Positions 45,595 through 56,730 of a stretch of 64,000 nucleotides of DNA are shown in pieces. Each line of letters begins with the position of its first letter. Within the stretch, counting starts at the first letter, position 1. Source of the stretch: Carposina sasakii (taxonomy: Eukaryota; Arthropoda; Insecta; Lepidoptera; Carposinidae); assembly GCA_014607495.2 (NCBI GenBank), contig CP053160.1, positions 10,540,001 to 10,604,000 of the forward strand, written 5' to 3'. The notes under the pieces are model-generated. The model was not told the origin of the DNA. It made no database searches and saw nothing but the letters and a program-made list of their open reading frames with translations. Both the position numbers and the translations under genes were made by a program.

Positions 45595-45895
45595 CAGGGA
45601 TGAAACAAAAGGGGTGTGTTAAGCGAAGCGGTATAAAGATAGCCAATAAAGAACCTGTACATAATGTTTGAGACTCCAAATCACATGTTTATTTTTGACA
45701 CATGAGAAGTTCTAAACAAGTGATAGTTTTGTTGAAAACATCGGAATGTTCATACAATATTGAAAAATATATAAACTAAGTATATGCCATCCATCACATG
45801 TTTAACATGTACTTATGCATGTATACTCGTACATAGTTGAGGGCTATTCTCATCATTACAGCTTTTCGCTTAACATACTCTTTTGTCACACTCTG
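45595..45895. mobile_element. MITE related to the CAGGGTG family
   Basis: Left end CAGGGATGAAACAAAAGGGG...GTTAAGCGAA and right end TTCGCTTAACATACTC...GTCACACTCTG are inverse of each other, with TA on the left. It shares a TTCATACAATATTGAAAAAT segment with the DNA near 35260. Confidence 0.6.
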
Positions 45896-46990
45896 TGTAA
45901 GGAAGGGTACAGATAATTACAACTAATTTACAACAAGTTAAACTTGTCTAGTTAAAAGAAAAACCTTTAGGTACCTGCGCGTGATAATCTCACTTGGTTC
46001 GCATTCGCAATTTACAACGGCAATATCAGCAAATGATGTTCGGCCCTACTCGTAGCGCTATGTTGCTTACCTATGAAATTTATTCAGATCATTGTAGCCA
46101 AATCTGAAAAAATTATATAAAAAGTAAGAAACATGTAGCTAGGTAACAAATAACTTTTTTTGTATGCGTTTACAGAATATAGGTATATTTTACTCTTTGC
46201 TTTATAGGACTTGTTTCAGTACATACCCTTGTTTCGCCGCCGATATTTTCAGTAAGTAATCCTGTAAATCCCCTGTGTTATTTTGCGCCTTTTTATACGA
46301 CTGTGCGACGTTTCGCTATCGTATGAGGCAGCTATCTCACAAGGATACTACGGCATACAAGTTAGCCTAGTTTATAGATAGATATATAGATAGAATTTAT
46401 TTGACAATTACATATACACGGACAGCAACAACATAGAACTAGACAATGGTTCCGTTAGAATGTATTCCGTTGGAACAAGTTTGTTACAAAAACTATAAAT
46501 TTTACTGATATTTAATTATTTAACTGTCTAATTATAATATTAAAAGTATGTAAGTAATTAAGGACGCGTTTTTGTCTTAACATCCCTAGTATGAGACAGG
46601 AGCTAACTCGAAGACCAATATTTTTGAATAGGGTAGATGATAGTATTGAGTTATCCTACAATACATTTCATTCTCACTTCATTTCTTTACTTTGACAATT
46701 TCAGCGCTTTTTAAAAACTAAACAGCGACTGATTAAGACTTATTAATAGATTTAATTAGCAATCCTAGGCAAATATGCCGATGTGGAATATCGTTACAAA
46801 TATCGACATGGAATATCGTGAAGTGTGTGAATATTTATTTATTTAATAAAATGTCTTCGCGCCTAACTGCAGCCTAAATTTAACCTAAGGGTTAACCAGA
46901 TCCTGGTTCGAAGGATTAGTAATGAAACTGATTGTTGCAACGATATTCCGTATTAATTGCGTTATATCCTGTCATCTATACCCTAATGAG

Positions 46991-47214
46991 TACCACGCCA
47001 TGTCTGCCCGTGGGTATCGTACGAGGCGATTAAGGGTTTCCGGGAGGTGGGCAGCAGCGCCTCCCGTGTTGACAACATAGTCCATACAAACTGCGGTCAC
47101 CAACCCGCCTGCCCAGCGTGGTAACTATGGGCAAATACCCCCCATGGCAGTCTTGTGGCGTGCCCCGGGGTAGGCCAGCGTCCAGCAGTGGACTGCAATA
47201 AGCTGATGATGATG
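46991..47214 (+). mobile_element. RTE-mobilised SINE-like element with 13-bp target duplication
   Basis: Flanked by ATACCCTAATGAG at 46978-46990 and 47215-47227. Body: GTGGGTATCGTACGAGGCGA, GGAGGTGGGCAGCAGCGCCT, CAACATAGTCC; 3' end GGCGTGCCCCGGGG...GCAGTGGACTGC and (GATGAT)n. The 3' end is the same as that of the RTE copies, which suggests they supply the machinery. Confidence 0.8.
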
Positions 47215-47227
47215 ATACCCTAATGAG

Positions 47228-49687
47228 ACCCTGCTGTTGTGTGTAGGTACTCGTAGCCTTCTAGGTAAAATGCTCTCTGCCAAAATTCTATCTCGTAAAG
47301 TTGATTTTTTTATTCTTTACGAGAGGTCATGCAATCTGCCGTGAACACTGTCAGGGGACCGATTCTTGGTTACAGTACCTATTTATAGTTCCGTTGGTAC
47401 CTCTTGAATTGGATTAGCAACGTGTTTGATGATGCACCGTTTATATATTTACATGGTTATGTAGGCTTTCCAAAATTTGTCACTTAGGTATAACTCAGCT
47501 AGCGTCGGTAAAACAAATGCTAAATCGTTAATTAAATGAGTTTTGTGATTGGAACCAAATTGCATGCGCCGACTCTATAAACAATCATGGGATAAGGGCA
47601 GAAATATGACGATAATCCGCAAGCAGTATTTAGTTGGTACCTACCTGATAAATAGCATTCTTTCCACGAGATTGCCTCGTATAGTAACAATGTGACTTTC
47701 CGAGTTGCCACCCAATTCCCGTTGAGTACCTACTACACTCAGCTAATGGACTCATATGTCACCGGAGCCCTAACTCCCGGGTTAATCCTGGAGTCCTCGA
47801 ACTGAGTTTGTATCTCGGGGACATTGCACTCGGGCACAGGTGTCGAGTGTGATGTCGGGGCTGGTGTAGAATGAAATTGTTTGGTAGGTACATAGGGTAG
47901 GTATGATTGTTTCGATTTGTTTTGATGCAACTTTCTGGTCCAATGAATAAGCTCATACATACACGAAGAGTTGGGCTCACTTTTTAATGTGATCGCGGCT
48001 CGCGGATTTAAGTTAAATTTATATACTTAGAGGAATAGTAACTGACTTCGATTCGAATGATAATGCCCTATTTTTATAGCCTGTCTAGAAATATAATTTC
48101 CACAAAATAATAACTTTTAGTTTACTTTATTATTTACCACGTGTGCGGTGCTGTACGTACAACTACATATTATTAAGTACACTAGTATAAGTAATTACAT
48201 ACAGGGTGTAAACGTTATTTATCTATCATCCTTGTTTGCATTACAGTGTTATCTAAAGTTTATTTATCAACACCTTGCCTCAAGCTATTGACACAGAACA
48301 TGAGAGTGCTGAGGGTTTGATTAAATAAAGTTATAGCATAGTTATCAACGTATATCAAGTCTCAATGTAACTTTGATGGATAATTTATGTCTAACCTAGT
48401 GCCAAACGTGGACATAACTTAAAACCCAGACCACCCAAAGAATGGAACGAAAGCCTCAAGACATAGACAGATTTTTCTTTGGAAGGGGCACACGACAACA
48501 GATGGACACTAAGATCTCGGACCTCTCTGAGAATGGCTGCCTAGAGAGGTCTTGATTAAATCGAAACTTGTGGGGTTAGTATCACTCTATATTTGTATGG
48601 CAGTAGTAGGAGGAGGAGCTTAACGTTTGTTTAGTATCGTACAGTCAAGAATGTAAATCCTATAGAAGTTGGAGCTTCCTTCATTTAGGTAATGGTGGGC
48701 AATCGCGCTTAGTGCCAACGTAGTTACTTACCTTTTTCCATTAAAAGGTAAGTAACTACGTATAGTAACGTAGGTACGTATGTTTTTGGTTATGGTTTAG
48801 TTTTGGTTTAGCCAGGTTTGGCTGTGTTCATTTCACAAGAGGGCTTCAGACATTTTCACGTCTCATTTATTTGCTTTCAAATAAAATTAAAATCAAATTA
48901 TACAATAAATTAAAATAATTAAATTAAAGTTAAATTAAAAGCTTTATACATTAAATTAAAATCATTAAATTATTAATCGTTATTTCTCCCTCTATTATTA
49001 ATTTGGGATGCAGGAACATAACATAATTGGCTATGGTTTCGGTAAATATGTTCAAAAATTAGCGCGATTGCCATCTGCACTTAGGTACTTTCTCTAGTTA
49101 TTACATAATTTCTGTGAATTTGACGTTTGAATGATTATCAAAACTCCCCATTGTGGTTACTTCATGTAGAGCAGCTACACGTTCACGCTAATACAGTCAG
49201 ATACAGTTTTAAGCAGTTATTAATCGAGTTTTAGTATTAATTTATATTGTGGGGTGACCTGAGCAGTGATTACAATTTGGTTATAAATTAAATTTTAACA
49301 TTGTTAAGCTCCTATTATATCTATAAGTACCTACCTTAAAACTTTATTTAACCAAACTATAATTTCCAAATACCTCTGGCGAAGTTTGAGAGGCGAAACG
49401 GCTGGACTGATCTTCATGAAAATTGGTAGACATAGGAAGGCCAAGGGTGCTTTAACGAACCTTCTAAACTAGGTTTTTCCAAGCATATAATTTTTATAAT
49501 CCACGCGGAAGCAAGAAGAAATTACCGACCGGATGTACGGTCAGTAGGTAATCTACTTACTTCGGAGACAATTACTGACCCATATTATTACAGATTTCCC
49601 CGGAGAAAAACATTAAGGGCTGCTGAAGGAGGCGAATAAGGTAGATTATTCTCTATTTGGTACATATACAGATCAATATTATACCTA
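47228..49687. other. Gene-poor AT-rich DNA
   Basis: No supported gene. A perfect 19-bp hairpin (ACGTAGTTACTTACCTTTT and its inverse, loop TCCATT) lies at about 48717-48760. The 48900-48990 stretch is a run of AAATTAAAAT-like variants. The short frames here show no recognisable domain. Confidence 0.4.
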
Positions 49688-50035
49688 TACAGGATGTGTG
49701 TGATAGCCAGGCTAATACTGAAATACTGAACAAGCACCACTGTCTAGAGAAGTGGTTCCCAAAGTGGTCTATGTGGACCCCCAGGGGTCCACAAGAGACT
49801 CGATGGGGGTCTACGTTGGCGTGAAAAAATGGGATTTCACAATTAATTTGTATGTGTTGTAAGTATGTAGGGGGTCCACCAGAACCAGTTAACTTTTGAA
49901 AGGGGTCTATGAAAAATGAAAGTTTGGGAACCCCTGGTCTAGAGTTATAGCTACTACCGTGTAATAAGCTAATAACTTGCAGGAAATGCATTTTTATTGG
50001 TTTATTGTGTGATACATTGATGTTTTTAGGGTTCT
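49688..50035 (+). mobile_element. Partial copy of the CAGGGTG-type element, split by a hAT MITE
   Basis: Begins CAGGATGTGTGTGATAGCCAGG and follows AATACTGAACAA of the 19148 element. It is interrupted at 49742, then continues TTATAGC...AATAAGCTAATAAC...TTATTGTGTGATACATTGATG, matching about 19580-19610. Confidence 0.55.
49750..49936. mobile_element. hAT-type MITE with perfect 8-bp target duplication
   Basis: 187 bp; left end AAGTGGTTCCCAAAG and right end inverse CAGGGGTTCCCAAACT, the classic hAT terminus with the left C changed to A. GTCTAGAG occurs at 49742-49749 and 49937-49944. GGGGTCYA-rich interior, no coding frame. Confidence 0.82.
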
Positions 50036-50063
50036 GTGCCCAAAGAGTAAAAACGGGATTATG

Positions 50064-50130
50064 TTGTCAACACGGGAGGCGCTCCTGCCCACCTCCCAGA
50101 AATCCTTAATCGCCTTAAGCATCCCATAGG
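50064..50130 (-). mobile_element. SINE-like fragment (RTE-mobilised type), inverted
   Basis: Minus strand GGGAGGTGGGCAGGAGCGCC and TGTTGACAACATAA match the body of the 46991 element. Only the central part is left. Confidence 0.6.
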
Positions 50131-50807
50131 TAGGTATCTTAAAAGGACATGGATATATTTTGCGGTTAAAGAATAAGCACAGTATGCGGGCTGTGTTTGC
50201 TTTGACCCGGGCGGCCGTAGAGAAAATCCTATCTGTGGCAATTTAAGCCCCAAAGAAAAGTCTATTTGGTAGGTTCCATTCATATCTAAGCCAAAAGCGT
50301 CTTGCAAGGTCTTTGGTTCCATCAGACTAAAAAATCGTATGGCGCCATTCTTAAATGGCGATTCAATTTTTACCTTATCCCTGAAATCCGTCAATTCATT
50401 CCTCTAATCTTTTTCGAATTTCCCATTCCGTGCCATTGAATGGTATTCCGTTAGAAAGAAGTTCCTCTGATTAACGACGGATTGCTGTTGCGTCGTTTAG
50501 GACAGATCGTGGAGGTTTAATAAAGAAGAGGTGGCTTAACAAGAAGTCACGTCACTGTTGGTACGGGACACAGACTAGACGTGATAAGTGGTATACGGGT
50601 TTTTGCAACTCGACGTCTCGACGGCAATAAGGTAGACTGCAAGTGGGAGGCCAAAAGTTAGTCAATGAGCTTTTACATTCGAAGTCAAAAGGAACAATTG
50701 GGCTATGTATTAGGTAAGGTAAGTATATTTGTTTTTAAGCACACCCTTAGGTACATAACAATACAGCGATGCTACTACAAAATTTAGTGTTAGTTATACT
50801 ATTTATA

Positions 50808-50979
50808 ACTCGAGAACGGCTGTACCTATTTAAACGAAATTTGGTTCACAGATAGTCTAGAGCTTGAGGAAGGACATAGACTTTATTTTTTATATTCGGA
50901 TTATTCTTTTATCCCGGATAATTTCGACATTTTGGTTTTTCTGCAGTCCACGCGAACGGACTCGCGGGCGTCCACTAGT
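50808..50979 (+). mobile_element. Helitron-like 3' part
   Basis: CGAGAACGGCTGTACCTATT through ATCCCGGATAATTTCGACAT to GGGCGTCCACTAGT at 50979. The 5' third is missing. Confidence 0.6.
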
Positions 50980-51409
50980 TTGTAATAAAAATGTGCGATT
51001 TTTGAAATTAGCTATACGATGGCATTTTCTCATTGGACTTTCTTCATGGGAGAAGCCTACCCTACACGCCATTGTCAGATCCTTTCTATGCTTGAAGGAC
51101 ATTAGCGTTCACTTTCCTCACGACTTTTGTGGGTGACATTTATAGGATTTGAGAAGATTTATGCTTGGAAATACTTTTTTCATGGGTTTAGCTGTATTTA
51201 TTGGCTGTGTCGTTTATAAGGATATATTTATTAATGCAATTGAATTGAGGAAATAAAATTTGACCCGCGGCCCTGACTAGGCCGTCCGTCTATCTCGCGG
51301 GTGGCCTTCCCACACTGCGCTTGCCGGGACGTGGTCTCCACTCTAGAACTTTTCGTCCTCTACACTACTAACCTTTACAAGTTTACACTATAGTAGGTAA
51401 GTACCTATA

Positions 51410-51591
51410 CAGGGTAACAAAAAGGGTATTTTTGGCCCACGAACTTATTCACAAAATTTCAACGTTCCCGAAAAACTATCTCGGAATCTCCTCATACAAT
51501 CTTGAAAAATAAAAATTCTGATTTCAAGTCTCATATGGAAATAGGTTCTCTATAGTGGGCCATGGAAGCATACCCTTTCTGTTACACTCTG
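51410..51591. mobile_element. TA-flanked MITE, third CAGGGT copy
   Basis: CAGGGTAACAAAAAGGGTA and the inverse TACCCTTTCTGTTACACTCTG, with TA on both sides (51408-51409, 51592-51593). 182 bp, non-coding. Confidence 0.65.
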
Positions 51592-54044
51592 TATATTATG
51601 GAAGAGGTCTATATTTTGTTTAGCAGTAGACTTAATGATCGTATCAGACATCTACTCTCAAGACTGGACATGGCATCTCTACCTAAACTGGAATTTAACG
51701 GTACCACAAACCTTGGGTTGAGTAATGATATGTCATGGTCCGTCCAGGTATCAGAGGTTAGTCGTAAAATTTTTGCTAATGCATTCTCTCATAGAACGTA
51801 GCAAGATTTTCTCACTGTCTCAGACCCTGGTTAACTCGATCCTGCTTCCGATTAATATCTGTCTATAAATCACGGAGGAACTTCTGGACATAAACCTAGA
51901 ACTATGCATACGATACATCGCCTTCAGATCATGTATCCCATTACCGCACCAAATTAAAATGGCTAAATATCCGTTTCCGCCGTGACTGTCAATAAAAAAA
52001 ATCCTCTTTCCCCTCCGTATCTTCACGAAAATCTTTAATTCCACGTCTTTTCACGCAATAAAACCCTTTGCCTGAGCGTAGTGCGGCGCTGTTCTAAACT
52101 TACTTTCTTTTTAGTATAAGCTTCCGCACCCTTCGTTAAAAGGGTGGAAATACCACACACGCTACAAAAAACATAAGTAGTGTATATTATGGTAAGTAGG
52201 TCTATATTGTTGCATGAAAATGCTATTTTGTTTACCATTTTTTGTGTGACTTAATTATCGTAAGTACATATTAATAAATCTGTGGCAATATCTACATGAC
52301 CTTATCACAAAAGGTGAATTTAAGAGTAGAAGATACAAACACCTAGTTAGACAAAAAAATTAACTACTATCTCATTATGAAACTTTATAAATAAAATAAT
52401 TCATGACCGAAAACTTTTAAAGCTGGTATAATTACGAAAAAAATTAATGGTGCTTCAGAAAATACAGTTAACCTGAAAGATAAATAGGTAGGTAACTAGA
52501 TTTATGTTTCTGATCAATCTAATTATCTTAGGGTGCTTTCACATCGGTTTACCAAGCAGATAACTTTTTTTTAAAGAAATAAGTAATAACATTTACCTAC
52601 AATACAACCAGTACAAGGTAAATTTTGGGTTTAATGATTTACTTCGAGTTTTCGATTTAATTGTTTTATTTCATAATTGCTATGCTAAACGTGGCTAAGG
52701 GATCTCCTTCGCGATCTTGCATTTCTAGTTTTGTGTTTTGGTTCTGGCATGAATGAATGATTAATTGAAATTGATTTTATCGGTATCAATACAAAATTAC
52801 GTGTAGGCATTGTTTAAAAATGACATTTGATAGCAAAATGTATGGAATATCCTCGGATTATCTGTCAAATTTAGAAAATATTTAGTTTGAACAATGTTAA
52901 ATTATTTTGCGACAACACGGTATATGTGTAAAGTTTAAATTAAAAGTGTTTTCAAAACTCACAGTTAGACAGGAGATTGTCTTTCGGGTCAGCTAGTATA
53001 AAATAAGTATCACTACGTTTTCATTCGGCGACGATTATTAGGCGGATACAATACAGATTTGGGGCAAAGGCTATTAAAATAAATCCGTAAATAAACCCGC
53101 TTTTTATATTTCATCTGTTTGTAGACTTTAGATGAGTGCTTTGTGTGACTTAGTTACAAGAAACTTCGATTGTTAGAACACGCAATAGAGTATTGATTTC
53201 GTTAACAATGGCTGCTGTACTTATGTGCTTACGTTTGAATAAAAGACGGACCTTATTAGGACATCACAAAGGCCATGTTACGCAATAAACATACATACAT
53301 AAAATCACGCCTCTTTTCCGCAACATATCATACCGTGTCATACTCGTATGTGATGTAAAGACGATAGAGTCGTTAGATTTGTGTTAAGTTTGTATGCTTT
53401 GCAGTGATTTGCCTAGATTACTTATGTAATGTTGATATAAGGCGCTATTAGATATACAGCGTTCAGGTAAATCGGCACGGATTCGATACGTTACTGCCAC
53501 TTCGTAATGACACCATTTATAGCAGGTTGTCTATGATTTCGGATATATTTTGAGTGAATATTTACGTTCATTGGAGATGAGCGTTCTGCTATTAGAACGC
53601 TAGGATTATTTCATAAAAATATGTAAAAAAATACCCTTAAAGTAATATTTACGGTATCTTATGAGATGGTATGGCACCCTAAACGTATTTACCTTTTCAA
53701 TAAGCTCGATTTCATATCAATTTCTTTACAAAAAAGCGGGAAACCGTAATATCAAATCAATATCAGTTTCATGGTTTCTCGACCTTTGTGCGAAATTAAA
53801 TTGTATCTTTTTAGTACCTGTAAGTAGGTAGGTAAGGTTTTACACCACGCCTCTTACCGTCCATAATTGACTAAATTCATTAAACTCAAAAGTTAACATT
53901 TCACAGTTACCTACATTTAAGTACCTACAATACCTACGTAGGTTTAAATTCTTTACGATTATTTGATGTCTAACTTTTAAGTTTGTTACCTACACAATAT
54001 AGAGAGCTTAAGGTCCGCCGACTTCACCTCAAACACTTCACAAT

Positions 54045-54359
54045 CATAGAATAAAAAGTCTCCAGAAGAAGTCATCAATGACAAATGTGTGTCGTGTAGT
54101 GAAGCAAAAAACGAGGCAAAAATCCCGCATCTTCGACACTTCTAAGCCGAAGATTGTTGCCAAAATCGAGAAATACTCGTATTATCACTTTTTAGAGTTT
54201 TAATATAGTGAATAGGTTGTAAAAATAGCCTATATGCCCAAAAATAGGCTGAATGTGACTCATAAAGGGGAGAAATAAAATTCAACTAGGTCAATTTGAC
54301 CGACTAAAAGTTGCTTCAAAAATGTACGTGATACGGGTTCTGGGAGTTATTATTCTATG
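54045..54359. mobile_element. MITE with CATAGAATAA termini, copy 2
   Basis: Perfect 10-bp inverted ends CATAGAATAA / TTATTCTATG and perfect 8-bp target duplication TTCACAAT at 54037-54044 and 54360-54367. Interior matches 8964-9197 with about 80 extra bases in the middle. The extra sequence suggests the first copy carries an internal deletion. Confidence 0.85.
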
Positions 54360-55532
54360 TTCACAATATAACCGAGTACCTACTTTATGGTAAGTAACCG
54401 CACATTTCAATCCAGACTAAACGAAAGAACCTCTATTTTATTTCATCTCTTCAAGTACATTCCAAACTGTACCCTATGCTAACAATCTAAGATCTAAATA
54501 GAGAAACACGTGTTGTGCTAGGTAGCAATTATTTAAGTAATTTGTATTAAGTAAAGGCTCATCAAGTTAAGTGGTAACAATTATGTTCCTGGAAACGTTT
54601 CAATTTACTTGAATTGACAGACGGGGTCAAACACCTTCCCTTGTCGTATCTTGTTACCTTTTTAGATAGAAAAATGTATTTTTTTCTATGAAATAATACC
54701 TGGAAAGAGAGGTAAGCAAAGTGTTAGTAGGATCCAAAGCAGTATTACCTACTTATCTAGCAAATATACAACATTCAATTATTGCTTATAAAATTTGTAT
54801 TAACTGATATTAATACTCGAAGGTATTTCACATTTCTACGCGAATATTGTACTTATATTGTTCGCTTCTGACCGGTCTGAGTGAATGTTATTGGAGGAGA
54901 TTGGCTTCTCATGACTGTAAACTACGCACTAGATACACAAACGCAATAGAGACACGTACCTTTTATGAGTAGTATTTAAAATGAAAGTGCCTTCAGCAGT
55001 TGGTAACTAACACGAGCGGAACGTCGGGAACATTAGTCTACGTCGGGAAACAGGAACTCGCTATTAGCTCAGACTTTCTAAGGAATATGTTTCACTGGGA
55101 AGACAGATTTCGAGGTAATAAACTTAGGCATTGTAATCGTTGCGCAAGGACCCGAATTTGTGAAAATGAAAGACTAATGTCACCAAAAATGAAAGGAATT
55201 TGGGGCAATTACCTACATGACGTTGAGACATTGTTGTGCAAATTGAACTTTTAGAGATTATTTTGTGTGGTGTATTATCTACGAACTATTTACCGCCTAC
55301 TGAGTGAGACGAGCGATCCTGGTAGAACCCTGCAGGGAAGGAGACTGGACTCGGGAGAGAATCATGTCAGTGCACGTGCGTTTCCTTCTAAGTCCTCTTT
55401 CTTCGTCCTCTATTGCTGTAGGGAATTGCAAGTGTGTCGTACGTTTTTGTTCGGTAGAAACAATAGTAGCAACTCGCAAAATACAGTCCACTAATATCAC
55501 CAGCGCAATCTGGCCTAACAGAACCCGCTATT

Positions 55533-55618
55533 ATTTTCCCGCCACTCTATGGAGGTTTAGGATCCTCCATTATCTATTTTCCCGCCACTCTATGGAGGTT
55601 TAGGATCCTCCATTATCT
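55533..55618 (+). repeat. Exact 43-bp tandem duplication
   Basis: Two identical units, 55533-55575 and 55576-55618, each ATTTTCCCGCCACTC...CCTCCATTATCT. Each unit carries CTCTATGGAGG...GGATCCTCCAT, which can fold on itself. Confidence 0.9.
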
Positions 55619-55983
55619 ATTTAGCTAAAAACATATTCAGATTGATTGTTAGAGAAGTACCTACAAGGTTAACAATCAATTAGTGAATAAATAAAACTAT
55701 ATAAATATAAATATGATATATAAATATAATATATAATATCTTGACTTATTATACTTATTATTATATTATTATTATTGACGTTTTATAAAAACACTTCTCC
55801 ATTAATATAATCCGTTAGGATATGGTTGATCGTTTCATCTTTGAACATTGTGCTGAGGGATTCAGCTTTGTTTGCCGAGATTTCCCGCTAGTGTATAGCT
55901 ACATCGCGGTTGATGAAGAATAGAACGTTTCCAAAATGTAATTTAGAAAAGAGATGGTAAAATTCGTCATCCGAGTAATTGAC

Positions 55984-56058
55984 CCGACGTGGCTTAGTGG
56001 TTATAGAATCGGCTCGCACGGTTTGCAGTGGTCGTGGGTTCGATTCCCACTCGGGTGA
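55984..56058 (+). repeat. tRNA-like segment (decayed tRNA or SINE head)
   Basis: ACCCGAC and CTCGGGT would pair as an acceptor stem (6 of 7), and TGGCTTAGTGGTTA and GGGTTCGATTCCCA are good A and B boxes. The anticodon stem does not pair, so this is unlikely to be a working tRNA. An Ala-like loop (CTCGCAC) is present. It is either a pseudogene or the head of another tRNA-derived SINE. Confidence 0.5.
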
Positions 56059-56395
56059 AGAATTTTTTCCATTTTCTTTATTAATAATTTTATAATAAAT
56101 AAAACGTCTATTGAAAACATTGAAACAAAGTACGTTTATTTAATCTTAAGAAAGAAAGGAAACTAACAAAAGTCGATATTGTGTAGGCGGTCTTTGTGAT
56201 TTTCCTATACTTAAGTATAAATAGTTCTATACAATTTTGATTTAACATAACATTTCAAAGTGAACAAGACGAAGATGATGGGATGACTTCGATTCGATTC
56301 AAGACATACGTGGCCCATCATAACGTTCGCTTGACCATGACGGTACAAAGCATCAGTTTCTAGAACAAATTCTACATTCTACAACGGCCGCTTAT

Positions 56396-56622
56396 GAGAT
56401 AATGGGAACGTTTTCCCACTAGACGACACGGCCACGAGGCACAGCCACGACGCGACCACGACACGACCACGATCAAGACACGACCACGGCTTTGTTGGAA
56501 GCAAAAATGTATTATATAGTATGGCTCGTTTTTTTTTTACTATACTATACAATAACGACACGGTCCAGATGACGAAAAGCCGTGATTTTGTCGTCTAGTG
56601 GAAAAAACACGCCCATTGTCTC
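56396..56622. mobile_element. MITE carrying a CGACCACGA minisatellite
   Basis: About 32-bp imperfect inverted ends, GAGATAATGGGAACG...CTAGACGAC and GTCGTCTAGTGG...CCCATTGTCTC. The left half holds several ACGACCACGA-like units (56440-56500). The flanks TTAT and TAAT may reflect a 3-bp TTA/TAA target duplication. It lies just beyond the 3' end of the P450 gene. Confidence 0.7.
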
Positions 56623-56730
56623 TAATAGGAATAACATCAATATATTTTACAAAAGACATGTTTTACAATAATACCTTACAAGACAATAAAATACTAGTCA
56701 TATTATAAACTAAACACAATGTATCACATT

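Noticed and set aside
55000..55254. 84-codon plus-strand frame
   Set aside because: No recognised domain, unremarkable composition, no neighbouring exon; cannot be supported as a gene.
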